DNA of 64,000 nucleotides from Stichopus chloronotus (GCA_021234535.1 CM037836.1:12445111-12509110), one strand, 5' to 3'. Positions 11,915-24,156 are shown, counted from the first letter of the stretch. Notes: a model not told the origin generated them from the sequence alone. Numbers and translations are program-made.

Positions 11915-12124
11915 GGTAAGGAAAATGCAAGCTTGAGTACCTGTAGCAACTTCCGCACCTGGGGCGTGATGATGGCGTTTCCCATATTCAGCCGTAGCAA
12001 ATTGTCAGTATTTCAGTTTTCATCAGGAAATGTACACATTTTATGGAATGAAACTTCCAAAAATGTAGGGAGAAGGATTTCCTACCCATGCATTGAAATA
12101 CTGCATGCGCACGTCGAGTCTCAG

Positions 12125-12883
12125 CAGTGACGGCGCTACGGGGGGCATGAGGGGGCATTTGCCCCTCCAGATTGTTTCCTTGCTCCCCCAGTTGCCCCCC
12201 CCCCCCAGTTGCTCTCACCCTTCCCAATCAGATCTTGTACTCATCCAAAATTAATTTAATCAAATAACTATGTATTGGCATTGGACTGAATAAGAACAGC
12301 TTCCGGGGAACCATGATTGATAAATGTCTAATTTATGTTACACAGGCTGCCAGTTTTCATGTCATGCCCGAAGGCACTTCAACAGTAGTCCAGCCCGGTC
12401 AGACCAATTTTCTCTGGAATGTTTACCGTCCACCATAAGGGAAGGGCGGGTAGGTGGTTGTTTTCCTAAATATAGGAATGTCGTTGTTTTCCTAAATATG
12501 GGAATGGAATGGAAGTGTATGTAGCCTATGTGTGTGTGTGTACTCGGTGGCACCGCGTAAATGTGAAATGGTACTCCCAAAGAAAAAAGTTGGGAACCTT
12601 GGAGTACGGTCAACCCAAAAAATAAATAATGTGAAAATAAATAATATACCTATCTTGGGACTTAATTTTCCACCCAGAGATATGCTAAAACCTCAGAGCT
12701 TCCGGGGGCTTTGCCCCCTGGACCCCACCAGGGGCCCTAAGGCGGGCCCTTGGACCCCACCCGCAGGGCCTCGCGCTTCGCGCTCAGTTTCTCGCTGTGC
12801 GCGAAAATCTTTGCCCCCCAACATTTTCCTCTGCCCTCAGTTTGCCCCCCCCCCCCAAGTATGACATTCTGGCGCCGCCACTG
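12125..12883. mobile_element. Non-autonomous hAT element 1, with 8 bp TSD
   Basis: The left terminus CAGTGACGGCGC (12,125) and right terminus GGCGCCGCCACTG (ends 12,883) are imperfect inverted repeats of hAT type (CAGTGRCGGCG). A perfect 8 bp target-site duplication AGTCTCAG flanks the element at 12,117-12,124 and 12,884-12,891. hAT transposases generate 8 bp duplications, so ends and duplication agree. The 759 bp interior contains C runs (12,195-12,206 and 12,845-12,856) and a GC-rich palindromic block (around 12,700-12,780) but no transposase. It sits about 1 kb upstream of the MFSD6-like start codon. Confidence 0.9.
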
Positions 12884-13855
12884 AGTCTCAGCCTGGTGAG
12901 GCAAACAGGCCTGACGTCAATGAAGCCAAGTGCTACCTATTATTAATCATAAACACTAGAGGCATTTTAGATGGCGAGTTTTGGTGTGTCGTGCTTTACT
13001 TGTACTGGTGTATATCTCTGCTGACAAGTTGTAACCGCATTCGCATCAATCAGGGGACCGATAAAACATAATATCGGCAACAGTTCTATGTTTCTCTATA
13101 CTGACAAAAACGTACCATAAGTCATCGGGATTACTTTGAAGTCAGTCCCTTAACCAGGTAGGATTACTGGAAGGGGGGGGGGGTGGTAGTAAAAATGGGG
13201 GATCGCCTTCAAGTGTGACACAATGTTAATTATTTTTAATCCTTAAAACTTCTAAGGCGCGCGAAAAAAAAATCCTCTCCGAATACCGGCCTGCATGAGG
13301 CCGAAGTCGTTGCAAAAAAAAAAAAAGGAAAGAAAGAAAAGAAAAGAAAAGGAACAAAGGGAACGCAAAACAAAAGAGAAAAATAAGAATGCAACTGTGA
13401 CTGACTTACAGAAAGACAAAAATGTTTAATAAGCGTGAGATACTGATGGAACAAGGAATGCTATTTATACGAGATTAACGAAAGATCGCAGAGAAGCCAT
13501 TTCAAGTCAATTGAGGCTGAATGGTAACCCCATAGAAGAGGGAGTCGAGGCTGGATCATCAGTTTTTGTCAGTGCTTGCAAACGACAAACCGTGATACCC
13601 TTAAGAGGCAATATCTTCTGAGTTATGGGTTCTCGTCAATCACACGCAGTAAACATATTTGACCAGACAAAGTTCATCTCGGATTTTGTTGCAATGTGTG
13701 CCTGTGGCTATGTGACATAGGCCCTACGTAGATACCACACAACCGGACGCCTGTGTATATCACTGTGTGCTTAGACAACAAACATCGGGAGAAAAGATTG
13801 ATTCGGAGCGAGTCCTCAACGGTCTAGGGAACTTCTGCTCTAATCATCAAGCAGG

Positions 13856-13940
13856 ATGGCAAAAAACACAGCAGTTTCTCTGGAAGGCAACCGCAAAAGT
13901 TGCTTCATGGTCAAATTAACTTATTTCTTTTACATCGGTG
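13856..13940 (+). CDS. MFSD6-like gene, exon 1
   Basis: Encodes the first 28 residues plus one base, ending in the first transmembrane segment (LTYFFYIG). The donor is GGTG|GTGAGT. The reading frame continues into the 16,129 acceptor as G-G-R-S-L-L-V, matching the family's first helix. Confidence 0.75.
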
Positions 13941-16900
13941 GTGAGTAATTTACGTAATTAATTGAACCCTCAGTGCAAATTAGCCTACGGGGGGGGGGGG
14001 GGTTAGTATTGCATCTCCATCTAGTTTCTTTATGTAGGTGTATCGCTGCTGCAGGATCCAAGCGAGGGGGAGTGGTCGGAGCAATGGCGGACCATGCACT
14101 CAACGCCTTTCCTCCTATAAAAGGTAATGTTTCCACTTGTAATACTGTTATTATGTTAAAGAAAAGGGGATAAAATTGAATCGATAACACATAAGAAGGT
14201 GTGTTCTCTTTTTACTGTTTGAAAGATTCTTGCAGACACAACATCATATTGCATGTATAACGACAATTGTTTTACTTACTTCATTCCAATGAAGTAGACC
14301 CTCTTCCTCACTTAGAACTTGGCTTCACCAGGACGATGGTTGCACTTCTCAGCTTGTACCAAGTGGCTGGATGGCCATGCCCACTTCCCAAGCGGTGGTT
14401 TAAGGTTCCTTGCCAAAGTAAATGGCGCCAGCAAAGCCGATATCCTGCGATTTAGGAGATATTTTTTATCCATGATTTTTTTGGTTACAGTCGACGCCAG
14501 CAGGTGGTTGCGCTCCCCTTGGATAGTCTTCAACAACTCTCAGTGCCTGGCATGTGACGATAGGCGCCTCTTAAGCCTCGCCCTCCACTACAGGAAAGTA
14601 CAACCTCCCTGCCACTGCTCCTTCAGGTGTCTGTGCCCCACTACTGACAGTCCCTTGCTACGAGCATGCACGCCTCTCCCCATTCGATCAAAAGTAGTTG
14701 ATCCATTCGCGCAAATGAAACAGCCAAGAAATAGGTTTAACTACTGGTCCATGAATGGCTACCATTGCTTAGCCTTCGAAGGATGACATCCCGAGACCTA
14801 GGAGTTGTTTTTATCCATACATTTTCTGGCCTCAGGGAAAAATTCAGTCTCAGGATAAATGAGAGCAAAGTTTCTGACTGGGAGAAATTCCCGTATGATT
14901 CTTCCCCCTCCCCTGCCTTGGTGCCGCCACTGCTTTTATCAACTCACACTCTTTACGACGCCACTGGAGTCAGAATTAAAGCTGAGCCTCAAATTCGGGC
15001 AACTTGGTGAAAATTCTGGATTCTGGCCAAACTTATCCCTTCGCACGCCCCCCCCCCCCCCTCTCCCCGAAAAGCTGACCTCCGGACGCCTATGTGCAGG
15101 ATCACAATACCATGTGTTTGCGAACGGATACCCATGTGGTTCATTGAGGACCGGAAGCTCCTGTAATAATCCCCTACCTTGCATGTGGCAACCGCAAGAA
15201 ATTTTCAGAAATGATCGCAGAAATAAAAAAAGAAAAAAAAAAGAGTTGGCAAACCAGTATTTCGGTTTGAGGAGTAGGGCTGGGATTAGAAATGGGAACA
15301 ACCACAACATCAGCCGCTCGGGGCATATGCAGTTTCCCCATCAGGTTCTACATCTCTATGGGCACTGACTCATTTTGACATTGGCCCCTGTTCATCATTT
15401 TGAGAAAACACATATTTACAAATAATCGAATTGTAGCTGAAGTAGATTGTGGCACCTCCCCCTCCCTCCTCGTCCAGTGTCATGACAATTTGACAGAAAT
15501 GAAAAACAAAGCAATTCTTTTACAGAAGAGCCGACGTCTTCATATAAAATGATGTCGTCTGATTAGGAACGTCTGCCTCGGACCGAAGCTACAGTGGCCA
15601 CAGACCAAAAAACCGCGAAGAAGACAATAAGTTGAGTCTCACGCTTTTGAGATTGATTTTTGACATTTAAATTCCCTTCGGAATTTCCTATGTTGAAAAT
15701 GGGCCCACAAAGGTCCATTTCGTGTTCTATGGCATGTATTTTGCCAAAATATCCTAGTACGCTATGCGTCAATGGATGGAGGCGCTCCGCTTAGAGAGTG
15801 TGGGCGCCGCTCCTCTTAGATAGTGTCAAAGAGCTGTGTACTTTAATTACCGCTTCTGCGTATACCTCCCAGTTCGCCAGAAAGGAATCTATGGACTCTG
15901 GAGGGGTTGATGGGGGCGTCGAGGAGGACATTAAAACGAAGGGCCCCCATTATTTTGCACCCAGGGCCCAGGTTAATTCGGTCCAGATTCTTTGTTTTCT
16001 TGTAGCACACTCCCGACTGGTTTCGGTTTCGGCTGAAAACCATGTTGGAGTTGTACAGGTAATGAACTTAGACACTTTGTCAAGAGTTAAACGATTATTA
16101 GTTTTTTTTTTCTTTTCTTCAATTCCAGGGCGATCTCTCTTGGTATCTTTCTTGGTGGTGTTTTTATCATACGTTGGCCTTAGTTCGATGGAGATAGGAG
16201 TTATTCGTGGAATACAGCCGCTAATATTCTTTCTGACTAGTCCACTCCTTGGATTTTTCTCAGACAAATTTATAATACACAGGCAGACTTTACTGATTGG
16301 AATCACCGCGAGTGCTCTCTGTAATTTTTCTTTAGCTTTCCTCTCATCACATGATGCGAGAAGAAAGGAAAGAGTGTTGAATTGCACTTCGGAACTTACA
16401 AACTCTGGATACGCAAGAGATGACCTCTACATGACGCCAAGAAATGAAAATTTCTTTCTAAAAAACGAAAATTGTAGCCATTCGAACGTTTTGCCAACGA
16501 AGGTCGTTTTTACGAGTTCCTTAAACGGCGATGTGATTCAGCCAGCATTCCCCCCACATGTTCTGCAATTTGTCATTAGCTTGATTCTCATAGCCATGGG
16601 AGAAGTGTGCCACTGCTGGCGTCCTCCCCGTGTTAGACTCAAACAGTCAAACTTTGGCCAGATCGGTCAAGCGTAGCAGTTACGGTCAGTTACGGGTGTG
16701 GGGCAGTGTGGGATCTATCGCCATTCTCACAGTGACTGGATATTTTCTTGATTTATTGAAAACGAATCTCACTTTTTATCACGAATACTTTCCAGCTTTC
16801 CTAGTTTATCTCTTATGTATCACGTCAGCTATTATACCGGCGTTGCAGATACCCCTGTTCCCCCGAGGGTCAAAGGATTCGGCCCTTCTAGTCCACTTAC

Positions 16901-17987
16901 ACAGCGTAGTCGCTAAGCCATCGTTCGCGATGTTTCTACTCGTTGCGTTTGTCGTCGGTGCGACGACATCGCAGGACAGCTTTAAGTATCTTTTACTGGA
17001 AGAACTCGGAGCCAGTCACTTGAATCGTTCGTTGTGTATCGTAGTAAACTGTATAGGGGAATTACCTCTCATGTTTTTCAGTCAGGTCATTATAGACCTC
17101 ATTCGGAACGAGCTCATCTTTTGTCTGACGATGGTAGCATGGATCGTTCGATTAGTGACTTACAGCTTTCTTGAAAACCCGTGGTTAATTCTTCCGGTCG
17201 AACTGCTAAATGGGATTTGCTGCGGTCTTTGGCTACCTGCCTTGACAGCCTTCTGTAGAGATGTCGCTGACCGAGGTCTGGCTTCGTCAGTACTGGCCGT
17301 GGCCCACGCGATCCACACTGGAATAGGTAAAGATTTTTTTTTTTTTTGGCTACATTCATTATACCAGAGAAAGAGGGGCAGAAGGAAGGTGATGGTCGAG
17401 GAGGGGGGGGGGGGGGGAATCCACGGAGGAGATACAGCTTTCATTGACCATACACAGAAATAAATTCCAGGATTTGTTATACAAATACAGAAACGAATAA
17501 TAATACATGGACGAAAATACCAGTGCGTGTATTTCGTGTGATCTACTAGGTCTGATTTACAAGGCTATGAATTGATTACGTTTAAAAGATACATTTGGTA
17601 TTTAAAGCAGGATTATTACGAGTTTTCATGCGTTTGAGATACTTGATTCACAAAGGCTTACATGTTTTGTGGATAGCTACTTATCTGCTCTCGTATATTT
17701 TTCGTTACACAGGTATGGCTGCTGGCGGCTTTCTCGGAGGGTTAGCTTATGACGCCTTTGGCCCTCGTATTCTTTTCCTGGGGATTGCTACAACCAACTT
17801 TGTTATGGTTGTTGTATACGTGTTGTTCTTGAAATGTCATAACAGACACGATGATTTCATAGCGGTCAGGTTGGACCCACGTGATCCGGATACAGGACGT
17901 AAAACAGCCCTGGACGATGACGGCCGCTACAGCTTTGACGTCACAAAGACATCCAACGTTACACCATTTAAGGAAACAGCTGTGTAG
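13856..17987 (+). CDS. MFSD6-like major facilitator superfamily transporter (three exons)
   Basis: A polytopic membrane transporter of the MFS_1-like group (MFSD6/MFSD6L); the substrate is unknown. Exons: 13,856-13,940, 16,129-17,326 and 17,713-17,987, all joined in phase 1 at GT-AG introns. The start is the ATG in CAGGATGG, which has A at -3 and G at +4. The N-terminus reads MAKNTAVSLEGNRK, then the first helix ending FFYIGG. Motif-A-like loops are visible in both halves: GFFSDKFIIHRQ early and GGLAYDAFGPR near the end. A long loop with N-glycosylation sites (NCT, NCS) follows the early helices, as in MFSD6 relatives. LDSNSQTLARS and YGQLRVWGSVG match the conserved central region. One extra base near 16,605-16,630 breaks the frame (see findings). 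With it removed the product would be about 518 residues, somewhat shorter than human MFSD6L. The C-terminus is a polar cytosolic tail ending FKETAV. The gene stands alone, with no neighbour in the same pathway. Confidence 0.8.
13941..16128. other. MFSD6-like intron 1
   Basis: A 2.2 kb intron with homopolymer runs: 14 G at 13,989-14,002 and 14 C at 15,048-15,061. Several open frames of 60-170 codons occur in it, favoured by GC-richer sequence at 14,300-15,400. None resembles a known protein. Confidence 0.55.
16129..17326 (+). CDS. MFSD6-like gene, exon 2 (contains frameshift)
   Basis: The large central exon covers most of the transporter. It begins after TTCTTCAATTCCAG and ends GGAATAG|GTAAAG. 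Frame 1 is open to IAMGEVC near 16,610. From about 16,612 the conserved sequence (GVLPVLDSNSQTLARS) continues in the next frame. A single surplus base explains this. Confidence 0.8.
17713..17987 (+). CDS. MFSD6-like gene, last exon
   Basis: The acceptor is CGTTACACAG at 17,712. It encodes MAAGGFLGGLAYDAFGPR, the final helix, and a 50-residue hydrophilic tail, then TAG at 17,985-17,987. I did not spot a canonical AATAAA in the following few hundred bases. Confidence 0.8.
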
Positions 17988-19196
17988 ATGGAGCACAATG
18001 GATTTCTAATTTTCTCTCTAAGCAAGATGACAGACGTTCCCACTGATATTTTTAGCTGCAGATAATAAGTTACTCTTGTATAGACTTAGTATTTTTTCTT
18101 TACCTATTTTTGTCAGTACAGTCTTAGAATTCCTTCTAGCATACTTCAACCATGTTCGCACGTACGACATGTTCAGTTATGTGCTCGGAAAGTTAGGATC
18201 GAAATACATAAAGCGTTTGATTGAAACAAAGTGGGGCGGGTGAAGAGTTGAAGATTTAAAATCACAAGAAACCGATTCGTATCGTATTGTCGCTTCTATA
18301 CAACAGTTCTACACTTCTTATTACTTACACTCTTGCTCAGAGAGTGGGTGATAAGATGTCACTGTGACCGTGGTTTCACTGTTCGATAACCGTCTACCGG
18401 TATCTTACCCCACCCCACAAGTATATGTTAATCACTGGCGAAACATTTACTTGAGGCATGCCCCTTTAACACACGTACACCCACCAGCATACCCTTAGTT
18501 AACCAGTTAAACCACACGAATGTCTTGAGCAGGCTCATTTACACTTGTAACCCACTTCCGCCAATTAAAATGCTGTTCGGTTCAAATCAACCAATAGCAC
18601 TGCAGATACATTCCACTGGTGTCAGTCAACAAATACTCCGCGGTATTTCTCCAATCAACATGAGACTTCCCGTTGTGAATGCACATCAACAACAATAACG
18701 AACTGAATTTGATAATAATTGAAATCATGCTAGACGTTCGAACATAGGCCTTAGTACCTTTGAATGTTAATGTCGACAACCGATAATATCATGATATCAT
18801 CATGAAGTAATTTCGAACCATCATCGGTTTCGCAATTATTCGATGGTGTTATTGCAAGAACGTTTGTGTGATAATAAGTCTCGGTAAAAAAAAATGTACT
18901 GAAGATACTTTGGAAGTGCGTGTTTTGCATGCTTGTGTTGGTGTTAAATTCTTTTTTGTTTAAATAGTTGAAAAGTTTAAAGTTAACGTTAACGTGAAAG
19001 TAATTTAGATGCCATTCGAGTTGTAGCATTACCTCTATAAACATCAGTCGTGCATTAATTGTATCTTTATTTCTCTGTGGCACGACAGGCGTAATAAAGT
19101 TGTGCACAGTAGACTGAAGGTTTTACATATCATTCCATATATCGTGTAAAGGTTATCCACGTGAACTCTCTGCAGGTAACTGATCTCTCTGCAGTT
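17988..19196. other. MFSD6-like 3' UTR and intergenic DNA
   Basis: No exon, RNA gene or bounded element seen. The open frames on the minus strand here (for example 18,751-19,107) are low-complexity and match nothing I recognise. Confidence 0.4.
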
Positions 19197-19440
19197 AACC
19201 GTTGATGACCATTGAACAAAGAACGTATGTTCAAAGTTAGGGAGACGGTTAGAGCACAAGCTCATAAATATAATGGGTGGGACGTCAACAAATTAACAGA
19301 TTTTTTTTTTGTCTGCATTGGGACATTTTCTTACTGAATTGCAGGCCATTTGTAAACCATTTTCTACCACAAATCTGGTGAGGACATATGCTTAAAATCG
19401 ATTTGGAAGAAGAAAGTGCCTTTTTAAAGTCTTGTTGAAT
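19197..19440. repeat. Dispersed repeat R2, copy 2
   Basis: Counterpart of 9,055-9,300 in the same orientation, with a 10-T run inserted after the GGGACGTCAAC segment. The copies are clearly diverged, so this is an old family. Confidence 0.6.
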
Positions 19441-19707
19441 TGAAATTTGTTACGTTCAAAGGGGCCCACGTCTAGTGATATGATTTCCTGAGTGCGATCA
19501 GGCTGGCAAGTATACTTTTGGCCAAAATTTTCTCGGATCGCTATCACCGATGGCGCTTGCATTAGACAGTGTCTAAAGTGTTTTTAGAAAGACCTCTAAA
19601 AGTGGACCTCACTATATTTTGTGTCAAACTTTCAGTCTGCTCCTGTGTAAGAACCATGGAGAATATATATTAATAAGAATGACGTCAGCAAGCAATAAGT
19701 GACTTGG

Positions 19708-19910
19708 TTAGGCAAAAGGTGTTCTTATGAAATCGAGTAACATAAATCCAACGGAAATTCCAGGATACCTTATCTTGCGGACAGCTAAAAGTTGGCATGA
19801 AATTTTTCCTGAAAATTATGCTGTTATCCCCAAAAATCATTCACTTCTATTTTCCCAGAGCTGAAGTTAGATATCGAACAAGCAAATTCTGACCGGTCGG
19901 GCCTGCATTA
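19708..19910. repeat. Dispersed repeat R3, copy 1
   Basis: Aligns with 21,925-22,135 in the same orientation: CATAAATCCAAC/CACAAATCCAAC, AGCTAAA.GTTGG, TTATGCTGTTATC/TTATCATGTTATC, TTACTTCT or TCACTTCT, and GATAT.GAAC.A.CAAATTCTG are shared in order. Confidence 0.6.
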
Positions 19911-20959
19911 CATATGGCAAATGGCGAAGGAAGGGTATTTTTCAATACAGAGATTGTTCGGCTTCATTTGTTCAGTGTGTGAGTATTGAGTCTAAGCTCA
20001 CTCTGGTTTATCTACTCCTGTTGTACGAACCAATGCATAAAAAATTCAAACCTAGATGAATTCTTATTTCAGAAAATTGATGTAAAATAAAAAAAAAAAT
20101 AAAGAGGCAACGCTAGGACTTTGGCCGGGGGTGGCAAAACTCCCGAACCACCAGATCACTCTACCCTCGATCCCGGTCTGTATATGCTCCTTCGTTAAGT
20201 CCATCCTTTCATGGGTGTCAATTTGATTCTGTAAAGGTGCAGGCGGGGGGGGGGTCTGACTTAAGCTCCTCCCACATCGACATGGGGGGGGGGGGGATGG
20301 GAGGGGCGTGGATGTCGAGCCGCAGCCAAATGCCGGTTCAAGTTGCGGCTTCAGAAAGCTGAAGTAAATCCATTTAAGAAGAGCGCCACTATCTATTCGC
20401 CACTAGCGCTGCGTACAAAGGACTTCTTTTTGGTTCTAAATCCTCCAGACTAGTGACGGAGACGGCACTATCCTAAGTTATCGGGTGTTCTCTTTGGGCG
20501 GGCTGCATGTGCTCGATCAGTCTTTGAAATAGGGATCTCATGTCTGCAATTTTTACTTAAAAGAAAATATAAATTCTTACGAAAAACGGGGAAACAGATG
20601 GATTGACAAGAATTATAATGAATTATAGCACTGGCTTTCATTTATTTTTCGGACTTGGCAAATGCTGGGACTGAACACACCTTTAACTGCCACGTCACTC
20701 GAGATCTAGTGATTCCCGGCCCACCCCACCAATCCCCTGTTCAACTGCCACTGAGCGTACAGAGAATATTTAGGGGATAGAAAAGACTCTCCGGATACAA
20801 TTGAACTTTCATCAGTATAAATTTCAGCCACAACACAAGAAATGTTTCTCTTTTTAGTTTCATATCACAATAAGTGGTGGACAATTGAACCCGAGGAGAA
20901 AGTTCCACTTAACACGTGTTATACAGGTTTTATTAAAAAAAACAAAAAACAGCAAGCAA

Positions 20960-21570
20960 CAACAGGTACCTGTTAAAACGGTAACTGGAGCAGATCATGA
21001 AGTTTTCAACCAAATGGAAATAACTTAGATATCATACTTGAACAGGTATACTGACAGGTTTGAACGGCAGGCTAACAGGTTTTACGAGGTAAAGGGGTAA
21101 CAACGGATTTCAACTTGACTGGTTTAACAGCTAGTGAAAGATTTCAACTGGGTTTAATGTGTTTCAACAAGTTTTTCAGGGTCTCAAATGGTCAAGAGGG
21201 GAACAATGTCAAGGTTGTACAATTAAAACTTCCAGTTAGGTAAATTTGAAGGCCATCATTTAAGTTACCTACTTATGAATCCTAAGTATATTCAAAAAAG
21301 AAAGTATTCAACAAATATTCTAAATGCAAGTATCGATAGAAAAAATAATACTTCTTGAAAAGTACATTTTCTAACCGTCAGGTAATTTATCTGTTGTAAC
21401 AGGTTAACTCACCTGTTCCAACAGGTAATTTACCTGTTGTAACAGTCAGCTAACATGTATCAAATGGTTTGGGATGAATTGTTTGTTATAGACTCTTAAA
21501 ATCAATGAACACTAGGTATCTGTTAAATAACTGTTCTCACCTATTAAAACCAGCTAAAATGTTAACAGGT
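20960..21570. repeat. Degenerate repeat rich in AACAGGTA / TACCTGTT
   Basis: At least ten copies of CAGGTA, CAGGTT or their reverse complement occur within 600 bp, several as palindromic pairs such as AACAGGTAATTTACCTGTT near 21,420. The spacing is irregular. The core resembles the E2-box bound by Snail/ZEB-type factors, but it may be only a decayed satellite. Confidence 0.5.
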
Positions 21571-21924
21571 ATCCACTGAAATTTTATCCTGGGACTAAAC
21601 GCTTTACGGTGTCCCATCCACTCCCACATGTTTCCCCATCCCACGTGGGCCGCCCATATTTGAGAACCCATGAATGCTTCACTGACGTTTCTACCCCCAC
21701 CACTCCCCGACACGTACGCCTTGTTCACGACAAATTAGCTATCCCCGGTCACTGCCAGGGCAATGGTCACGCTGTAGAATAGGGCAGCGTCAGATAATAA
21801 TTTCGTAGACATCGGTATGTGTAATCGCCCTTACGTTTTTTCTGCCGATGTAGAAATGATGAAGCAGCGAAACAGATGAAGCGAAAACGAGGTCATGGAA
21901 CAAAAGGTGGAGCCCAAGCTTTGC

Positions 21925-22135
21925 ATGGCAAAAAGGCGTTCTGAAGAAACAGCGTATACACAAATCCAACTGAAATTTTAGCAGGACAATATATATAACT
22001 TGCAAGCAGCTAAACGTTGGGACGTAATTTTCCCTGCATGTTATCATGTTATCTAAAAAAAATCAAACGGTTGCATTTACTTCTGTTTTTCCTAAAGATT
22101 AGTAAGATATTGAACGAACAAATTCTGCCGCGGTA
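21925..22135. repeat. Dispersed repeat R3, copy 2
   Basis: Counterpart of 19,708-19,910, about 2.2 kb away in direct orientation. The pair might reflect an old local duplication or two insertions of one family. Confidence 0.6.
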
Positions 22136-23150
22136 GGTGTATTATAAACAGTAAATTTGAAGGCAGAGCTGTTTTGCCTTACCGCGAAGGACGTCGCTCA
22201 CGCTTCACGTCATTTGGTCACTAAGTGCGTATTACAGTGATGTCATTTTAATTTCTAGGACATCAATTGCTATGCGATGAACGTGTTGCGTGCGCAAAAC
22301 GAAACGCACAGCCGCACAGCTGCACAGCTCATCATAGTAGTTTGGCAGCCTTAGTGTAGTTAGCGTAGTGTATACGTACACACGTACGTCACGTTACTAA
22401 ATTTACTATTACATTCAGAGTCGTGTGCGACTCACTCACATCGTAAGCTGACGCGTGCCTTTCTCATCCATGGGTCGAAATGAGCAGTGGAAACAATTAG
22501 CCAACCAGAATGAAATAACTGAATTCTTTTGCTTGATAATCTCGAGGTATGATGAGGGATAGCTGTTTGCTCCTTGTATCCGATAGATTTGCTCCTTGTA
22601 TCGGTCATAGATAGTAGCATTGCCTCCTCATATAGGAATATTTTATAGACTAGTTCCACGAAATAGTTAGTGCATGTCGATGTCGTGTCTATTGACCCGG
22701 ACGCCGGTTGAATTACACAGTATCAAACGTTCTATTCACCCAGACTCAGATGATAGGCTATACATAGTGTTACTGTCTGGGGACATCGGCGCGAGCCAAC
22801 CGATCGTTCTGTGTATTAGTAAACAGATCAGGGGTAGCATCAAATTCTGATTCTTGAGTCTATTGGCTCAAGTCTCAGTCACTCTACCTACAGTAGAGTG
22901 CACTACAGCGCCTTTTGAACACAGAAGTTGCATCTAGAAAATTAGGAGGTATGGAACAATTCCGGTATCCTAGAAGTTGTACCATCTGAATATGCTTGCC
23001 AACTTCAACTTGCTTCCCATTGGTGTTGCGTCCAAGATTTAGGCTATCGTTACACTAGTTTCAGAGCCTGAATTATAAGTGAATATAGAGTTGGCGCCCA
23101 GGTCAATAGACACGTGATCCAATGCCAAGTGTCCATCAGGCCTGGATTAC
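22136..23150. other. Intergenic stretch, nothing recognised
   Basis: It contains a CpG-containing segment around 22,190-22,460 (GTACGTAC and CGCACAGC motifs) that could be regulatory. No exon follows closely, so no promoter is called. Confidence 0.3.
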
Positions 23151-24156
23151 ATTAGTTTCCGCCCTCGATAGTTCCCCGCCTCTAAAAAGGGTTGTCCACC
23201 TCAGGTTTTTGGGGGTGGAAAACACTGTTTTCATGAGCAGAAAGTAGTGACATGAAATGAAGATTTTTCCAAATTTGAGACTTCATGACCACAACTTGTG
23301 TAATGTGGCCACAATGAAGAGAAATATTGATAGAGAGTCAATTAAACTTAGTCTTGCTTACAGGGCGTGGATGCTCCCTGCTGCCTCACCAGCTGTTGTT
23401 GATCAAAAAGGGTGGAAGTACAATGTAAATTCTAAAGACCGTGTTTAGAAATTAAACATTTTCAACATTTTCTGCCTCCACGTGGTAAACATGTCTAGAA
23501 AGTTCAAGATACTGTAGGTATCCTTAACTTGTTTTCGAGGCATCAAATCAACCCTCAGTTATGGCGAGAATATTTTCAATGACACAAAGTTTTGACTTCT
23601 GTTCCTAAACAGTGACAGAAAGTCCACTGGAATGAAAACATGAAATGAAGATTTGCTCAAATTTGAGACTTCATGACTACGACTTGTGTAATATGGCCAA
23701 AATATGTAGTAATATTGATAGAGGATCAATCAAATTTAGTCGTGCCTACAGGTCGTGGATGCTTTCTTCTGCCTCACCAGCTGTTGTAGATTAAAAAGGG
23801 GTGGAAGTACATGTAAATTCTAAAAACGGTGTTTTGAAATTAAACATTTTCAACACTTTCTGCATCCACATTGTAAAAATGTCTAGAAAGTTCAAGATAA
23901 GTGTCCTCGACCTTCTCGAGGCATCAAATCAGCCCTCAGTTATGGCCATTTGCCAGAATAATTTCTAATGATGCCCTGTACTGACACAATTTTTCAACAT
24001 ATCTATTCCTAAACAGTGACAGGAAGTCCAGCGGAATGAAAAAGAGAACCGAAAAACATGTACTACTTATTCTTAATAATGAACATTGTTTTCTGCCCCA
24101 TGACTTTAGTAGGTGGAAAATCAGGAGCAGAAACTATACATGAGGCAGAAACTAAT
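23151..24156. mobile_element. MITE-like repeat, family R1, copy 2, with internal duplication
   Basis: The left end ATTAGTTTCCGCCCTC (23,151) and right end GAGGCAGAAACTAAT (ends 24,156) form a terminal inverted repeat of about 15 bp. The interior matches copy 1 at 1,586-2,228, but its body is present twice in tandem: the block starting ACATGAAATGAAGATT at about 23,250 recurs at about 23,637. I could not identify a target-site duplication, and there is no transposase frame. Confidence 0.7.

Noticed and set aside
14925..14945. hAT-like terminus GCCGCCACTG
   Set aside because: No partner terminus or duplicated 8 bp flank could be located on either side.
14319..15368. Two long open frames (155 and 169 codons) in MFSD6-like intron 1
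   Set aside because: They lie in a GC-richer intron with homopolymer runs, overlap other open frames, and have no family resemblance.
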